A stretch of DNA of 57,624 nt, taken from the IMG/VR virus record IMGVR_UViG_3300037488_002148, positions 1 through 57,624 of that record; one strand, 5' to 3'. Of this stretch, positions 17,628 to 25,272 are shown one piece after another. The stretch comes from a virus. Under the pieces are notes generated by a model that had not been told where the DNA came from, made no database searches, and saw only the letters and a list, made by a program, of their open reading frames with translations. Both the position numbers and the translations under genes were made by a program. Position 1 is the first letter of the stretch. Each line of letters opens with the position of its first letter.

Positions 17628-18458
17628 ATGAAAATAGTATATACAAGTGATTTGCACATTATAGATGACCGATCAGTTTCTTATACAGTTATTTCAAAGA
17701 TTGCAATCGAAAGGCCAGATTATGTAGTTCTTGGGGGAGACTTAGTCGATTTTCATCGAGATTGGGATAATTTTCTTAAGACCTTCGCGACAATTCTAGA
17801 TCATACAAAAATATGTATATTATTAGGGAACCACGATCTTTGGTCGCTTGGTACTGATACATTGAGAGAGCGCGAAGATGTCTATGAACACGTATACGAA
17901 AAATGTCAGGAATACGGAATAACTTTTCTAGAAGAAGATCCTGTAATCGCAGATAAAACGTTGTTATGTGGTTCAATTGCATGGTACGACTATTCAGTTA
18001 AACCCGAAGCCACAAATAAAGAATTTTTGATTATTAATAAAAAACGATTTAATAATGATGGAAATTATATACATTCTAGATATTCTGATATAGAATATTC
18101 GGATATTTGCCAAAAGAAACTATTAAAGAATATTAAAAAAAATCAAAAATTGGTTGATAATATTTTTGTTTTTACTCATGTACCAATTCTCAAAGAATGT
18201 ATTGTACCGGCACCCCCCGGACACAAGCAGCATGAATGGGATATGTCAAATTGCTATTTTTTTAATTTATCACTAGGAGATAAGATTAAGAAGATTAAAA
18301 AGATTAAAATGATTATATCCGGGCACATACATCGTTATACCAAGGGAATTTTACCATCTGGTATACACTATGCAACATGTGGCTCCGATTATCAAAGACC
18401 TGAGATTTTGGTGATTAATTGTTTTGAAAATGATATTAACATTGAAAGGGTATCTTGA
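17628..18458 (+). CDS. Calcineurin-like metallophosphoesterase
   Basis: The 276-residue protein has the five metallophosphoesterase motifs: SDLH at residues 6-9, GGDLVD (about 36-41), GNHD (about 67-70), a central FTHVP, and GHIHRY near residue 240. It is distinct from gp47 and lacks its C-terminal Rad50-binding region. It could hydrolyse nucleic acids, nucleotides or phosphoproteins. T4-like phages often carry such a gene of unknown substrate. It ends directly before the hsp20 promoter. Confidence 0.8.
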   Translation: MKIVYTSDLHIIDDRSVSYTVISKIAIERPDYVVLGGDLVDFHRDWDNFLKTFATILDHTKICILLGNHDLWSLGTDTLREREDVYEHVYEKCQEYGITFLEEDPVIADKTLLCGSIAWYDYSVKPEATNKEFLIINKKRFNNDGNYIHSRYSDIEYSDICQKKLLKNIKKNQKLVDNIFVFTHVPILKECIVPAPPGHKQHEWDMSNCYFFNLSLGDKIKKIKKIKMIISGHIHRYTKGILPSGIHYATCGSDYQRPEILVINCFENDINIERVS

Positions 18459-18483
18459 CATTTGATCATATAATGCTTATGTG
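18455..18483 (+). promoter_or_regulatory. Promoter candidate of hsp20
   Basis: TTGACA at 18455-18460, overlapping the end of the phosphoesterase gene, is followed after 17 bases by a weak -10, TATGTG (18478-18483). A better TATAAT at 18469-18474 lacks a spaced -35. The predicted start near 18490 falls at the base of the hairpin at 18488-18522. Confidence 0.4.
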
Positions 18484-18487
18484 TAGT

Positions 18488-18522
18488 AATGTACATGAAA
18501 GGCGTGTGCGTTTATGTACATT
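18488..18522 (+). promoter_or_regulatory. Stem-loop in the hsp20 leader
   Basis: AATGTACAT (18488-18496) pairs perfectly with ATGTACATT (18514-18522) around a 17-base loop. It would lie at or near the 5' end of the mRNA, upstream of the SD AAGGAG, and may stabilise the message. It does not directly cover the SD. Confidence 0.45.
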
Positions 18523-18553
18523 TTAAATCTTGCTTTTTTAAGGAGATTGCACG

Positions 18554-19006
18554 ATGTTTACTTATAAAAACGATATATTTTCTGCTAAAGAATTCAATCA
18601 GATAGTTGATGATTTTTTTTGCCCGTTTATTAAATCTGAAGAATCAACCTTTCCACCCTATAATATTAAGAAAAATTCTGATAATACAGGATTTACCATT
18701 GAAATGGCTATTGCTGGTATTAAAAAGGAAGATTTGGCGATTTTGCTCGATAAAAATATATTAACAATCCGTCACAAACGAACCGATAAAGATGATAAAG
18801 AGGTGTTTATACACAAAGGAATAGCCAAAAGAGATTTTGAGCAGAGATTTCTTTTAGGTGAATATGTGCAAATCGAATTTGCCGATTTACAAAACGGAAT
18901 TCTTGTGATACAATTAAAAGTGATAATACCAGAAGATAAAAAACCGAAACAGATTGAGATTGGTTCATCTTCTGTTAAACTAGATCGTTGTCTTTTAAAT
19001 GAATAA
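18554..19006 (+). CDS. hsp20: Small heat shock protein Hsp20
   Basis: The 150-residue protein has the alpha-crystallin fold order. After FPPYNIKKN comes FTIEMAIAGIKKEDLAILLDK, then LTIRHKR, GIAKRDFEQRF and a C-terminal strand that includes NGILVIQLKVIIPE followed by a proline/lysine tail. It is an ATP-independent holdase. T4-like cyanophages carry a homologue, thought to help folding during infection. The start follows a strong SD (AAGGAG). The leader is structured, and a very stable hairpin follows the stop. Confidence 0.85.
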   Translation: MFTYKNDIFSAKEFNQIVDDFFCPFIKSEESTFPPYNIKKNSDNTGFTIEMAIAGIKKEDLAILLDKNILTIRHKRTDKDDKEVFIHKGIAKRDFEQRFLLGEYVQIEFADLQNGILVIQLKVIIPEDKKPKQIEIGSSSVKLDRCLLNE

Positions 19007-19010
19007 AAAC

Positions 19011-19029
19011 GGTGGGGGATACCCCCACC
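19011..19029 (+). other. GC-rich perfect hairpin after hsp20
   Basis: GGTGGGGG (19011-19018) pairs with CCCCCACC (19022-19029) around a three-base loop, five bases after the hsp20 stop. On the plus strand no T-run follows, so it may act in mRNA processing or stability. Read on the minus strand it is followed by GTTTTTATT and would work as a terminator. Confidence 0.6.
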
Positions 19030-19047
19030 AACAAAAGAGGTGAATGA

Positions 19048-19323
19048 ATGGGTTTATATCGTTCAGATATTTCAGATGATGTTTTTTTCAAAAATTATGA
19101 CACAAAACCGTGCATTTTACCCGAAAACGGTTATCGATATCGAGTTTTGATATATAAAAAGGAAGAAGTTCAACCAATCGCTGCCGCAGAGATGCAATTT
19201 GGTCATTGGAAAATCATAGGTGATGGTACAAAGGAATATCGAGATCTGAAACAAGCTCTTAAAGACGCCGTCAATATCTACCTACTATGCGAGGCCGAAT
19301 ATTCGGAGTTGACAAAGGTATGA
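19048..19323 (+). CDS. Hypothetical protein upstream of the lysis genes
   Basis: The 91-residue product begins after an AGAGGTG SD and starts GLYRSDISDDVFF. It contains YRYRVLIYKKEEV and a helix of alternating acidic and hydrophobic residues at the end. No known motif. Its stop forms an ATGA overlap with the next small membrane-protein ORF, so it belongs to the same operon. Confidence 0.6.
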   Translation: MGLYRSDISDDVFFKNYDTKPCILPENGYRYRVLIYKKEEVQPIAAAEMQFGHWKIIGDGTKEYRDLKQALKDAVNIYLLCEAEYSELTKV

Positions 19324-19439
19324 GTATCGATTTCATAACAGCCATTACTTTATTATATGTTTTTTTGAATTTGTTCATATGGGGGCTTTTCTTTTATGTG
19401 GCTTACAAGATTACGAGATATGTTTTTTGGAAAGAATAA
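19320..19439 (+). CDS. 39-residue single-span membrane peptide, holin-like
   Basis: ATG 19320 overlaps the previous stop (ATGA). The product begins MSIDFITAITLLYVFLNLFI and continues WGLFFYVAYK, then a basic end ITRYVFWKE. It is almost entirely one transmembrane segment with a positive C-terminus. TAA ends one base before the endolysin ATG. A short membrane protein directly before an endolysin is the usual place of a holin or antiholin, but 39 residues is very short for a holin, so the role is only suggested. Confidence 0.55.
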   Translation: MSIDFITAITLLYVFLNLFIWGLFFYVAYKITRYVFWKE

Positions 19440-19440
19440 A

Positions 19441-19887
19441 ATGAGAACTTCGCAAAAAGGACAAGATCTGATTAAAAATTTTGAATCTCTTCGTTTAGAA
19501 GGATATTTACCAACACCTAATGATGTTTTGACCATTGGCTACGGAAGTACCGAAATATTTGGTCGTAAAGTTAAATTAAACGAATCTATATCAATTGAAC
19601 AGGCACAAGAACAGTTTGAAAAAGATCTTTCGATTTTTGAAGATGTTATTCACAACACTGTTAAAGTACAAATAAATCAGAATCAGTTTGACGCGCTAGT
19701 TAGTTTTGTGTATAATATAGGCGGTACTAACTTTTCAAAGTCAACGCTTCTAAGATTATTAAATGAAAACAAATATGAGGAAGCCGCTGACCAGTTTCTA
19801 CGTTGGAACAAACAAGCTGGAAAAGTTTTAAATGGTTTGACTAGGCGTAGACAAGCCGAAAAAGATTTATTTTTGAATAAGGATTAA
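19441..19887 (+). CDS. Endolysin, GH24 lysozyme
   Basis: The 148-residue protein is a T4/P22-type muramidase. Residues 12-37 (KNFESLRLEGY followed by LTIGYGST) hold the catalytic Glu15 and the TIGYG strand, with Asp28 as the likely second acid. The middle has NQFDALVSFVYNIGGTNFSKSTLL, and the end GLTRRRQAEKDLFLN is typical of the family. There is no signal peptide, so it needs a holin. ATG 19441 is chosen because it aligns with family starts and directly follows the membrane peptide. An in-frame ATG at 19396 lies inside that upstream gene. Confidence 0.9.
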   Translation: MRTSQKGQDLIKNFESLRLEGYLPTPNDVLTIGYGSTEIFGRKVKLNESISIEQAQEQFEKDLSIFEDVIHNTVKVQINQNQFDALVSFVYNIGGTNFSKSTLLRLLNENKYEEAADQFLRWNKQAGKVLNGLTRRRQAEKDLFLNKD

Positions 19888-19888
19888 A

Positions 19889-20254
19889 ATGTCAGAAGTT
19901 AAAATTGTTAGATTATTAGGTATTTCAGATGATTTGATATGCGAAGTGCAAAGAAACGGGGGTAAATATCGCCTTGTTAATCCAACCATTGTTAGAATCA
20001 TACCAATCGAGCAAGAGCAACCAAAATCGGAATTGGATATTACACAACCCCAACAGAAAGCCAAAATATCGTTTCGTATTGAAATGGGGCCATTTCTGAT
20101 GCCCTATATGAAAAACGAACCTCTCGAATGTGATAAATGTCAAGTGGTTTTTGTGATCAGTCCAACAGATGAAATGGTTGATAAGTATAATTCTATTTTC
20201 AGTCCTATTATACAACCCCGATTGACAGCGACACGGCAAAATGTTACACTATAA
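19889..20254 (+). CDS. LSm-like phage protein (putative)
   Basis: The 121-residue product starts one base after the endolysin stop. Residues 5-40 (IVRLLGISDDLICEV, then a short turn and VNPTIVRIIPI) look like an SH3/Sm-like beta barrel found in small proteins of T4-like phages. The second half (EMGPFLMPYM, then PTDEMVDKYNSIF) is also typical of those proteins. Function is unknown, and RNA binding is only an analogy. The promoter for the DNA polymerase operon lies inside its last codons. Confidence 0.5.
   Translation: MSEVKIVRLLGISDDLICEVQRNGGKYRLVNPTIVRIIPIEQEQPKSELDITQPQQKAKISFRIEMGPFLMPYMKNEPLECDKCQVVFVISPTDEMVDKYNSIFSPIIQPRLTATRQNVTL
20222..20250 (+). promoter_or_regulatory. Promoter placing the start exactly on ATG 20257
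   Basis: TTGACA at 20222-20227 and TACACT at 20245-20250 have a 17-base spacer. The seventh base after the -10 is 20257, the A of the next start codon. No SD precedes this ATG. It predicts a leaderless mRNA for the operon carrying DNA polymerase. Confidence 0.6.
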
Positions 20255-20256
20255 AC

Positions 20257-20571
20257 ATGAATACATACCAACAATGCAAATTAAATGACGTTTTGCATAG
20301 GTATAAAATTAATAAAACGACACTAGAAGATGGTGTTAAAGAGATACTCGAAGCTTTTAATTTACCTGTTGATAGTCTTTATAAACAGCAATACGTAGAC
20401 CAGTTCAATGATTTGACACAAGAACTGATCGAATATAAGTTCAGTTCAACGGGTAGGAATATAGATGTAACAATTGAGAAAATTGGCGATTGGTTAGACC
20501 ATAACGGTAAAACGTTTTCGCCAAGATTTGATTATAATTATGATGAAAAAGATGACAATGATTGGACCTAA
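20257..20571 (+). CDS. Hypothetical protein leading the polymerase operon
   Basis: The 104-residue product is acidic and helical, with a C-terminal YNYDEKDDNDW. It overlaps the start of the split DNA polymerase gene. No motif is recognised. Its predicted leaderless start and position at the head of the operon suggest that its translation could feed ribosomes into the polymerase gene. Confidence 0.6.
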   Translation: MNTYQQCKLNDVLHRYKINKTTLEDGVKEILEAFNLPVDSLYKQQYVDQFNDLTQELIEYKFSSTGRNIDVTIEKIGDWLDHNGKTFSPRFDYNYDEKDDNDWT

Positions 20572-22033
20572 AGAGTTTTATACAAACTGTCAAGTTTCAT
20601 ATGACCACGTTCTATATCGGGGCATTCGAAATGGCAAGCGGTTTAACGAAAAGATTTATTACAAACCGACTCTTTTTGTACCATCGAACGAAGAATCAAA
20701 ATATAAAACGATTTTTAATCAGAACGTAAAACCTATAAAGTTTGATTCAATTACAGATGCTCGCAATTTTATCGACAACTATAAAGATGTTCAAAATTTT
20801 AAAATATATGGTAATACATATTATCATTATTGTTATCTATGTAGTATGTTTTCTACTCGTGTTGAATACGATTTAAAAGATATCCGCATAGCTAATATTG
20901 ATATTGAAACTACATCTGAAAATGGATTTCCACAACCAGAAGAAGCAAACGAACAGGTTATAGCAATCAGTATTAAAATATATGATAAATTTTACGTATT
21001 TGGGAATGGAGATTATGTAACCAGTTCTTCAAATATTCATTACTTTAAATGTAAGAACGAATATGATCTTCTTAAAAAATTTATAGATTTTTGGTCTTAT
21101 GACTATCCCGACATTATAACCGGTTGGAATACGAGTCTTTTTGATATACCATATCTTGTTAATCGCATTGGAAAGGTGTGCGGTCCAGATATGGCAAAGA
21201 AACTATCTCCTTGGGGAAGGTTTTCCGAAAGAAGTATGACCCTTCATGGTAAGACGTTCAAGACATTTTCAATCGTAGGCATTGCACAGTTAGATTACTT
21301 AGAACTATATAAAAAATACGCTCCCCACAACCACCAAGAGTCTTATAAATTAGATCACATTGCCCATGTAGAATTGGGCGAACGAAAAGTTAACTATGAC
21401 GAGTATGGTTCTTTGAGAAATTTATACAAAGAGAATTTTCAAAAGTTTATTGATTATAATATACAAGACACCAATCTTGTTGATAAAATCGATCAAAAAC
21501 TTCAGTTAATTCCAATGGTCATTGAACTTGCATATGATGCCAAAGTTAATTATAATGATATATTTGGTCAAGTTCGTATGTGGGATAATATAATTTTTGA
21601 TCAACTCAAAAAGAAAAATATAGCGGTTCCTTTGACCGATGATAGTGAAAAGGATACCTCATATGAGGGGGCATATGTCAAAGATCCAATTATAGGGCTG
21701 CACAAATGGGTAGCATCGCTTGACGTAAATTCTCTTTATCCCTCACTGATTCAGATGTTTAATATTTCTCCAGAGTGTTTGATGACAAACGATAAAAGGA
21801 GTGATATAACGGTCGAATCCTTGCTCAATCGCCAGATTGATACCAGTTTTTTAAAGAACAAAAATCAAACCATGGCCGCCAATGGTTGTTTTTTTCTTAC
21901 TGACCGTATCGGAATACTACCCGAAATGATGCGAATTAAGTATAGCGAACGCAAAGAATTTAAAAATAAGATGATGCAAGCCAAAAAAGATCTTGAGTTG
22001 GTTAAAAAAGAAATTGAAAAGAGGGGGCTATGA
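20552..22033 (+). CDS. 43: DNA polymerase N-terminal part, T4 gp43-like (split gene, part A)
   Basis: About 493 residues cover the N-terminal and 3'-5' exonuclease domains and the first part of the palm of a family B polymerase. The start matches T4 KEFY. Exo I is NIDIETTS, Exo II TGWNTSLFDIPYL, and Exo III YNIQDTNLVD. Polymerase motif A, SLDVNSLYPSLIQ, lies near the end, and the chain stops in the fingers helix after RKEFKNKMMQAKKDLEL. The rest of the polymerase is encoded at 22728. The ATG is uncertain (20540, 20543, 20552 or 20558, in frame). The stop overlaps the next gene's ATG (ATGA). Confidence 0.9.
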   Translation: MTMIGPKEFYTNCQVSYDHVLYRGIRNGKRFNEKIYYKPTLFVPSNEESKYKTIFNQNVKPIKFDSITDARNFIDNYKDVQNFKIYGNTYYHYCYLCSMFSTRVEYDLKDIRIANIDIETTSENGFPQPEEANEQVIAISIKIYDKFYVFGNGDYVTSSSNIHYFKCKNEYDLLKKFIDFWSYDYPDIITGWNTSLFDIPYLVNRIGKVCGPDMAKKLSPWGRFSERSMTLHGKTFKTFSIVGIAQLDYLELYKKYAPHNHQESYKLDHIAHVELGERKVNYDEYGSLRNLYKENFQKFIDYNIQDTNLVDKIDQKLQLIPMVIELAYDAKVNYNDIFGQVRMWDNIIFDQLKKKNIAVPLTDDSEKDTSYEGAYVKDPIIGLHKWVASLDVNSLYPSLIQMFNISPECLMTNDKRSDITVESLLNRQIDTSFLKNKNQTMAANGCFFLTDRIGILPEMMRIKYSERKEFKNKMMQAKKDLELVKKEIEKRGL

Positions 22034-22734
22034 TGCAGAAAGTTATCGTGGTAATGCTGGGCCATCGTTCTTTAAGTGGCAAGGATACCAGCGCCGAGTA
22101 TCTAAAACGGTTTAGCTGGCAACGAATGGCCTTTGCTGATAAATTGAAGAGTACAGTTGCAGATCTTTATAATTTTACACGCGAACAGATGCATGGCGAC
22201 CTAAAAGATATAGAAGATCCGAGATATAAAAATACCCTAGAGGAACCATACAAGTTTGGTTACGATGAAGACAGTGGCGCAGTATTAACGTGGGTGCCAA
22301 ATGATAACTATAAACCATTCTTTACACCCAGAAGAATTTTGCAGATATTCGGTCAACAACAAAGAATGATATACCCTGATATCTGGGCACAGTATGTATT
22401 TAATCAAATAGATATACAAAGAGGGCTAAGTTCAAATCCGACTCAAGTATTTAAATATGTTATTACAGATTTTCGTTTTAAAAACGAGTTTGATGTTGCA
22501 AAACGTTGGGCGCAGACCGCCGTCGACGGCCCAGTAGAGGTTGAAAAGTCCATTTATCCTGTTAAAATCAATAGAAATGTTATTGCTAAATCTGGAAGTA
22601 ATGATATAAGTGAACACGATTTAGACAATTTTACAGAGTGGTGTGATGTCGTGGATAATAATGGCACAATTGAAGATTTGCACAACCGTTTGTTAAGTAC
22701 AGTTGCCGAATTATTGGATAAAATAAAATGTTAG
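22030..22734 (+). CDS. 1: Deoxynucleoside monophosphate kinase, T4 gp1-like
   Basis: The 234-residue protein has the variant P-loop GHRSLSGKDTSAEYL (about residues 10-24), MAFADKLK, TPRRILQIFGQQQR and a VITDFRFKNEFD segment. These are the landmarks of T4 gp1-type dNMP kinases that make dNDPs for DNA synthesis. It sits between the two halves of DNA polymerase, with its ATG overlapping the stop of part A and its stop overlapping the ATG of part B. It therefore looks like a stable part of the operon. Start 22030 or 22033 (ATGATG). Confidence 0.85.
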   Translation: MMQKVIVVMLGHRSLSGKDTSAEYLKRFSWQRMAFADKLKSTVADLYNFTREQMHGDLKDIEDPRYKNTLEEPYKFGYDEDSGAVLTWVPNDNYKPFFTPRRILQIFGQQQRMIYPDIWAQYVFNQIDIQRGLSSNPTQVFKYVITDFRFKNEFDVAKRWAQTAVDGPVEVEKSIYPVKINRNVIAKSGSNDISEHDLDNFTEWCDVVDNNGTIEDLHNRLLSTVAELLDKIKC

Positions 22735-23834
22735 ACCTATCTACACTATCAAACGATCAACTGTTGCAGTATCAACAACAGTTAGAATATGATATTTCAA
22801 AATATAATAATACTCAATTGGCTAAAAAGGTTCAACTGAATTCAGCATATGGCGTGTGTGGCAACCAATTTTTTCGTTGGTATGATATACGTTTAGCAGA
22901 GGCTGTAACAAAGTCGGGTCAATTGGTTATACGGTGGTTAGAGTCGTATATTAATGAATATTTTAATAAAACTTTAAAAACTAATACAGATTATGTAATC
23001 GCTAGTGACACAGACTCTTTAATTGTTACATTAGAGAAACTAGTCGACAAATGTATACCAATAGATAAACAGCAGAACGTTGACAAGGTTATAGATTTTA
23101 TGAATAAGGTTTGTGAAGATGTTTTACAACCAGTAATCAATACTTCTTGTAACGATCTAGCCGAATATTTAAGCGTTAAAGCTCAAACGATTGTAATGAA
23201 ACGCGAAATTTTAGCAGACCGTGTTATTTGGGTAACAAAAAAACGTTATGTTATGAGCGTTCGCGATAACGAAGATGTTCGTTTGAAAGATCCAGAATTA
23301 AAGATTATGGGCATTGAAGCCATACGTACAAGTACACCAACTATATGTAGAGAAAAAATCAAACAAGCGTTGAAGATTATTTTACACGGAACTGAAATGG
23401 AACTACAAACCTTTGTCGAAGACTTTGAAAAAATTTTTAACACATTCAAAATTGAAGATATTGCATTCCCAAGAACCGTTAATGGGTTAAAAAAATACCA
23501 TTGCGATATTAATACGTTTATTAAAGGTACGCCTATACATGTAAGAGGTTCTTTGCTTTATAATAGTTGTCTAAAGATTAAAAATGTTAGTAAAAAATAT
23601 GAAACTATTAAAGAGGGAGAGAAGATCAAGTTCATATATTTAAAAGAGCCAAATATGATACAGGATACTGTAATAGCCTTTCCAGATATTCTACCGAAAG
23701 AATTTGAATTAAATGCGTTTATTGACTATAAAACACAGTTTGAGAAGACATTTGTCGAACCTTTAAGTTTAATTTTGAATATAGTTGGCTGGAAGCCGCG
23801 AACTGAAAAGAATCTTAGTGCATTTTTTAATTGA
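22728..23834 (+). CDS. 43: DNA polymerase C-terminal part, T4 gp43-like (split gene, part B)
   Basis: The 368 residues continue the polymerase from the second half of the fingers. A helix including DISKYNNTQLAKKV leads into motif B, QLNSAYGVCGN. Motif C, ASDTDSL, comes next, then KKRYVMSV and KIMGIEAIRTSTP of the thumb. The C-terminus (EKNLSAFFN) has the position and character of a clamp-binding peptide. With part A at 20552 it makes a full-length polymerase with all catalytic aspartates (motif A and motif C). The two chains must associate. The ATG overlaps the dNMP kinase stop. Confidence 0.92.
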   Translation: MLDLSTLSNDQLLQYQQQLEYDISKYNNTQLAKKVQLNSAYGVCGNQFFRWYDIRLAEAVTKSGQLVIRWLESYINEYFNKTLKTNTDYVIASDTDSLIVTLEKLVDKCIPIDKQQNVDKVIDFMNKVCEDVLQPVINTSCNDLAEYLSVKAQTIVMKREILADRVIWVTKKRYVMSVRDNEDVRLKDPELKIMGIEAIRTSTPTICREKIKQALKIILHGTEMELQTFVEDFEKIFNTFKIEDIAFPRTVNGLKKYHCDINTFIKGTPIHVRGSLLYNSCLKIKNVSKKYETIKEGEKIKFIYLKEPNMIQDTVIAFPDILPKEFELNAFIDYKTQFEKTFVEPLSLILNIVGWKPRTEKNLSAFFN

Positions 23835-23859
23835 TTTTTGATGATTTTTTTGATATGTT
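23831..23859 (+). promoter_or_regulatory. Promoter candidate of uvsX
   Basis: TTGATT at 23831-23836 and TATGTT at 23854-23859 have a 17-base spacer. The predicted start near 23866 leaves a very short leader containing an AAAGG SD. Confidence 0.4.
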
Positions 23860-23876
23860 TGTGAAAAAGGAAAAAC

Positions 23877-24920
23877 ATGAATAACATTTTAAAAGGCTTG
23901 ATTGAAGCAAGCGGAAATGATTTAGCAACAATTGTATCTGATGGTGTTTCGACGGGCGATTTTGCGACATATATTGATACAGGTTCATATATTCTAAATG
24001 CCCTGTTATCTGGTTCTATTTTTGGTGGAGCTGCCGATAACAAAATAACAGCATTTGCGGGTGAACAAAGTGTAGGTAAAACATTTTTCGTATTAAATGT
24101 TGTTAAAAGTTTTCTTGAAAAGGATAAAAACTCTGGGGTTGTATATTTTGAATCGGAATCGGCTCTAACAAAAGATATCATACAAAGTCGTGGTATCGAT
24201 ACAACAAGAATGGTTGTTGTTCCAGTTGCTACAGTGCAAGAATTTCGACATCAAGCATTAAAAATTTTAGACAAATATATTGAAACACCTGAAACAGATA
24301 GACCCAGACTGATGTTATGCCTAGACTCATTAGGAAACCTATCAACCACTAAAGAAATTGAAGATTCGACTGAAGGAAAAGAAACCCAGGACATGACCCG
24401 TTCGCGGCTAATTAAAGGAGTTTTTCGGGTATTGACCTTGAAATTAGCCAAAGCCAAGGTGCCGCTTTTTCTTACAAACCATACGTATCTCCAGGTAGGA
24501 ACAATGTTTCCGCAACAAATCATGGGCGGCGGTTCTGGGCTACAATACGCTGCCTCGACTGTTATTTTCTTATCCAAAAGAAAAGAAAAAGACGGCGATG
24601 AAGTTATTGGAAATATTATTCATTGTAAAAATGTTAAGAACAGATTTGTTAAAGAAAATAAGATCGTTGATACACTTTTAACATATGATAAAGGTTTAAA
24701 TCGTTATTATGGTTTAGTAGATTTGGCTTTACAAGCAGGTCTATTTCAAAAAAATACGACCCGTATAGAATTACCAGATGGCTCTAAGATTTTTGAAAAA
24801 CAGATTAATAATGAACCAGAGAAATACTTTACACAAGAAATTCTTGAAAAGCTTGATGAATATGCTAAAAAGACTTTTTTATACGGTCAAATTTCAACCG
24901 AAACGACTTTAAAAGAATAA
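23877..24920 (+). CDS. uvsX: Recombinase UvsX (RecA-like)
   Basis: The 347-residue protein is the phage strand-exchange ATPase. Walker [11 protein letters not shown] is at residues 61-70, a catalytic Glu region VVYFESES follows, and Walker [12 protein letters not shown] is near residue 145. Downstream come the L1/L2 loop regions, including LFLTNHTY, and [13 protein letters not shown]. It forms filaments on gp32-coated ssDNA for recombination-dependent replication. It lies between DNA polymerase and gp41 as in the core module of T4-like phages. Confidence 0.93.
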   Translation: MNNILKGLIEASGNDLATIVSDGVSTGDFATYIDTGSYILNALLSGSIFGGAADNKITAFAGEQSVGKTFFVLNVVKSFLEKDKNSGVVYFESESALTKDIIQSRGIDTTRMVVVPVATVQEFRHQALKILDKYIETPETDRPRLMLCLDSLGNLSTTKEIEDSTEGKETQDMTRSRLIKGVFRVLTLKLAKAKVPLFLTNHTYLQVGTMFPQQIMGGGSGLQYAASTVIFLSKRKEKDGDEVIGNIIHCKNVKNRFVKENKIVDTLLTYDKGLNRYYGLVDLALQAGLFQKNTTRIELPDGSKIFEKQINNEPEKYFTQEILEKLDEYAKKTFLYGQISTETTLKE

Positions 24921-24942
24921 ATAAAACAACCATAAGGATAAT

Positions 24943-25272
24943 ATGACAACAAAAGAAAAATATACTGTGATTAAACCTCGGCGAAAGCGGAAAAGTAAAA
25001 CTCCAACTATTCGTTTTCATTTGACAGAAATGAGTAATTTTCCGGGAGTGATTGTAGAATTTCAATCTGTAAAAATGCTCGAAGCGCCTAAAGAAGATGG
25101 TTATAACTGTGAAGTTAATTATAATATTATTAAAGTTCCAAAGGGCAAATTCCAAAACATGGAAGATGCTGTTAAAGAACAGTTTGATAATACAATACGC
25201 GAAGTGCTTATAGACTTGTTAAAAGATGCGGTAAAAGAAGCCCCAGAAATTCAGACGTTAGATAAGCAATAA
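24943..25272 (+). CDS. Hypothetical protein between uvsX and gp41
   Basis: The 109-residue product has a strongly basic start (KPRRKRKSKTPTIRFHLTE) and an acidic helical second half. It occupies the place of gene 40 in T4, but I see no clear similarity. Its stop overlaps the gp41 start by one base. A helper role in replication is possible from position alone. Confidence 0.6.
   Translation: MTTKEKYTVIKPRRKRKSKTPTIRFHLTEMSNFPGVIVEFQSVKMLEAPKEDGYNCEVNYNIIKVPKGKFQNMEDAVKEQFDNTIREVLIDLLKDAVKEAPEIQTLDKQ

Noticed and set aside
20528-20551. Longer TTG-initiated start of polymerase part A
   Set aside because: T4 similarity begins near KEFY, just after the ATG cluster. The TTG extension overlaps the upstream gene and lacks an SD.
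22030-22734. Intein or intron joining the polymerase halves
   Set aside because: The intervening sequence is a complete dNMP kinase with its own start and stop, no splice-junction residues (Cys/Ser N-terminal, His-Asn C-terminal) and no intron-like structure that I can see.
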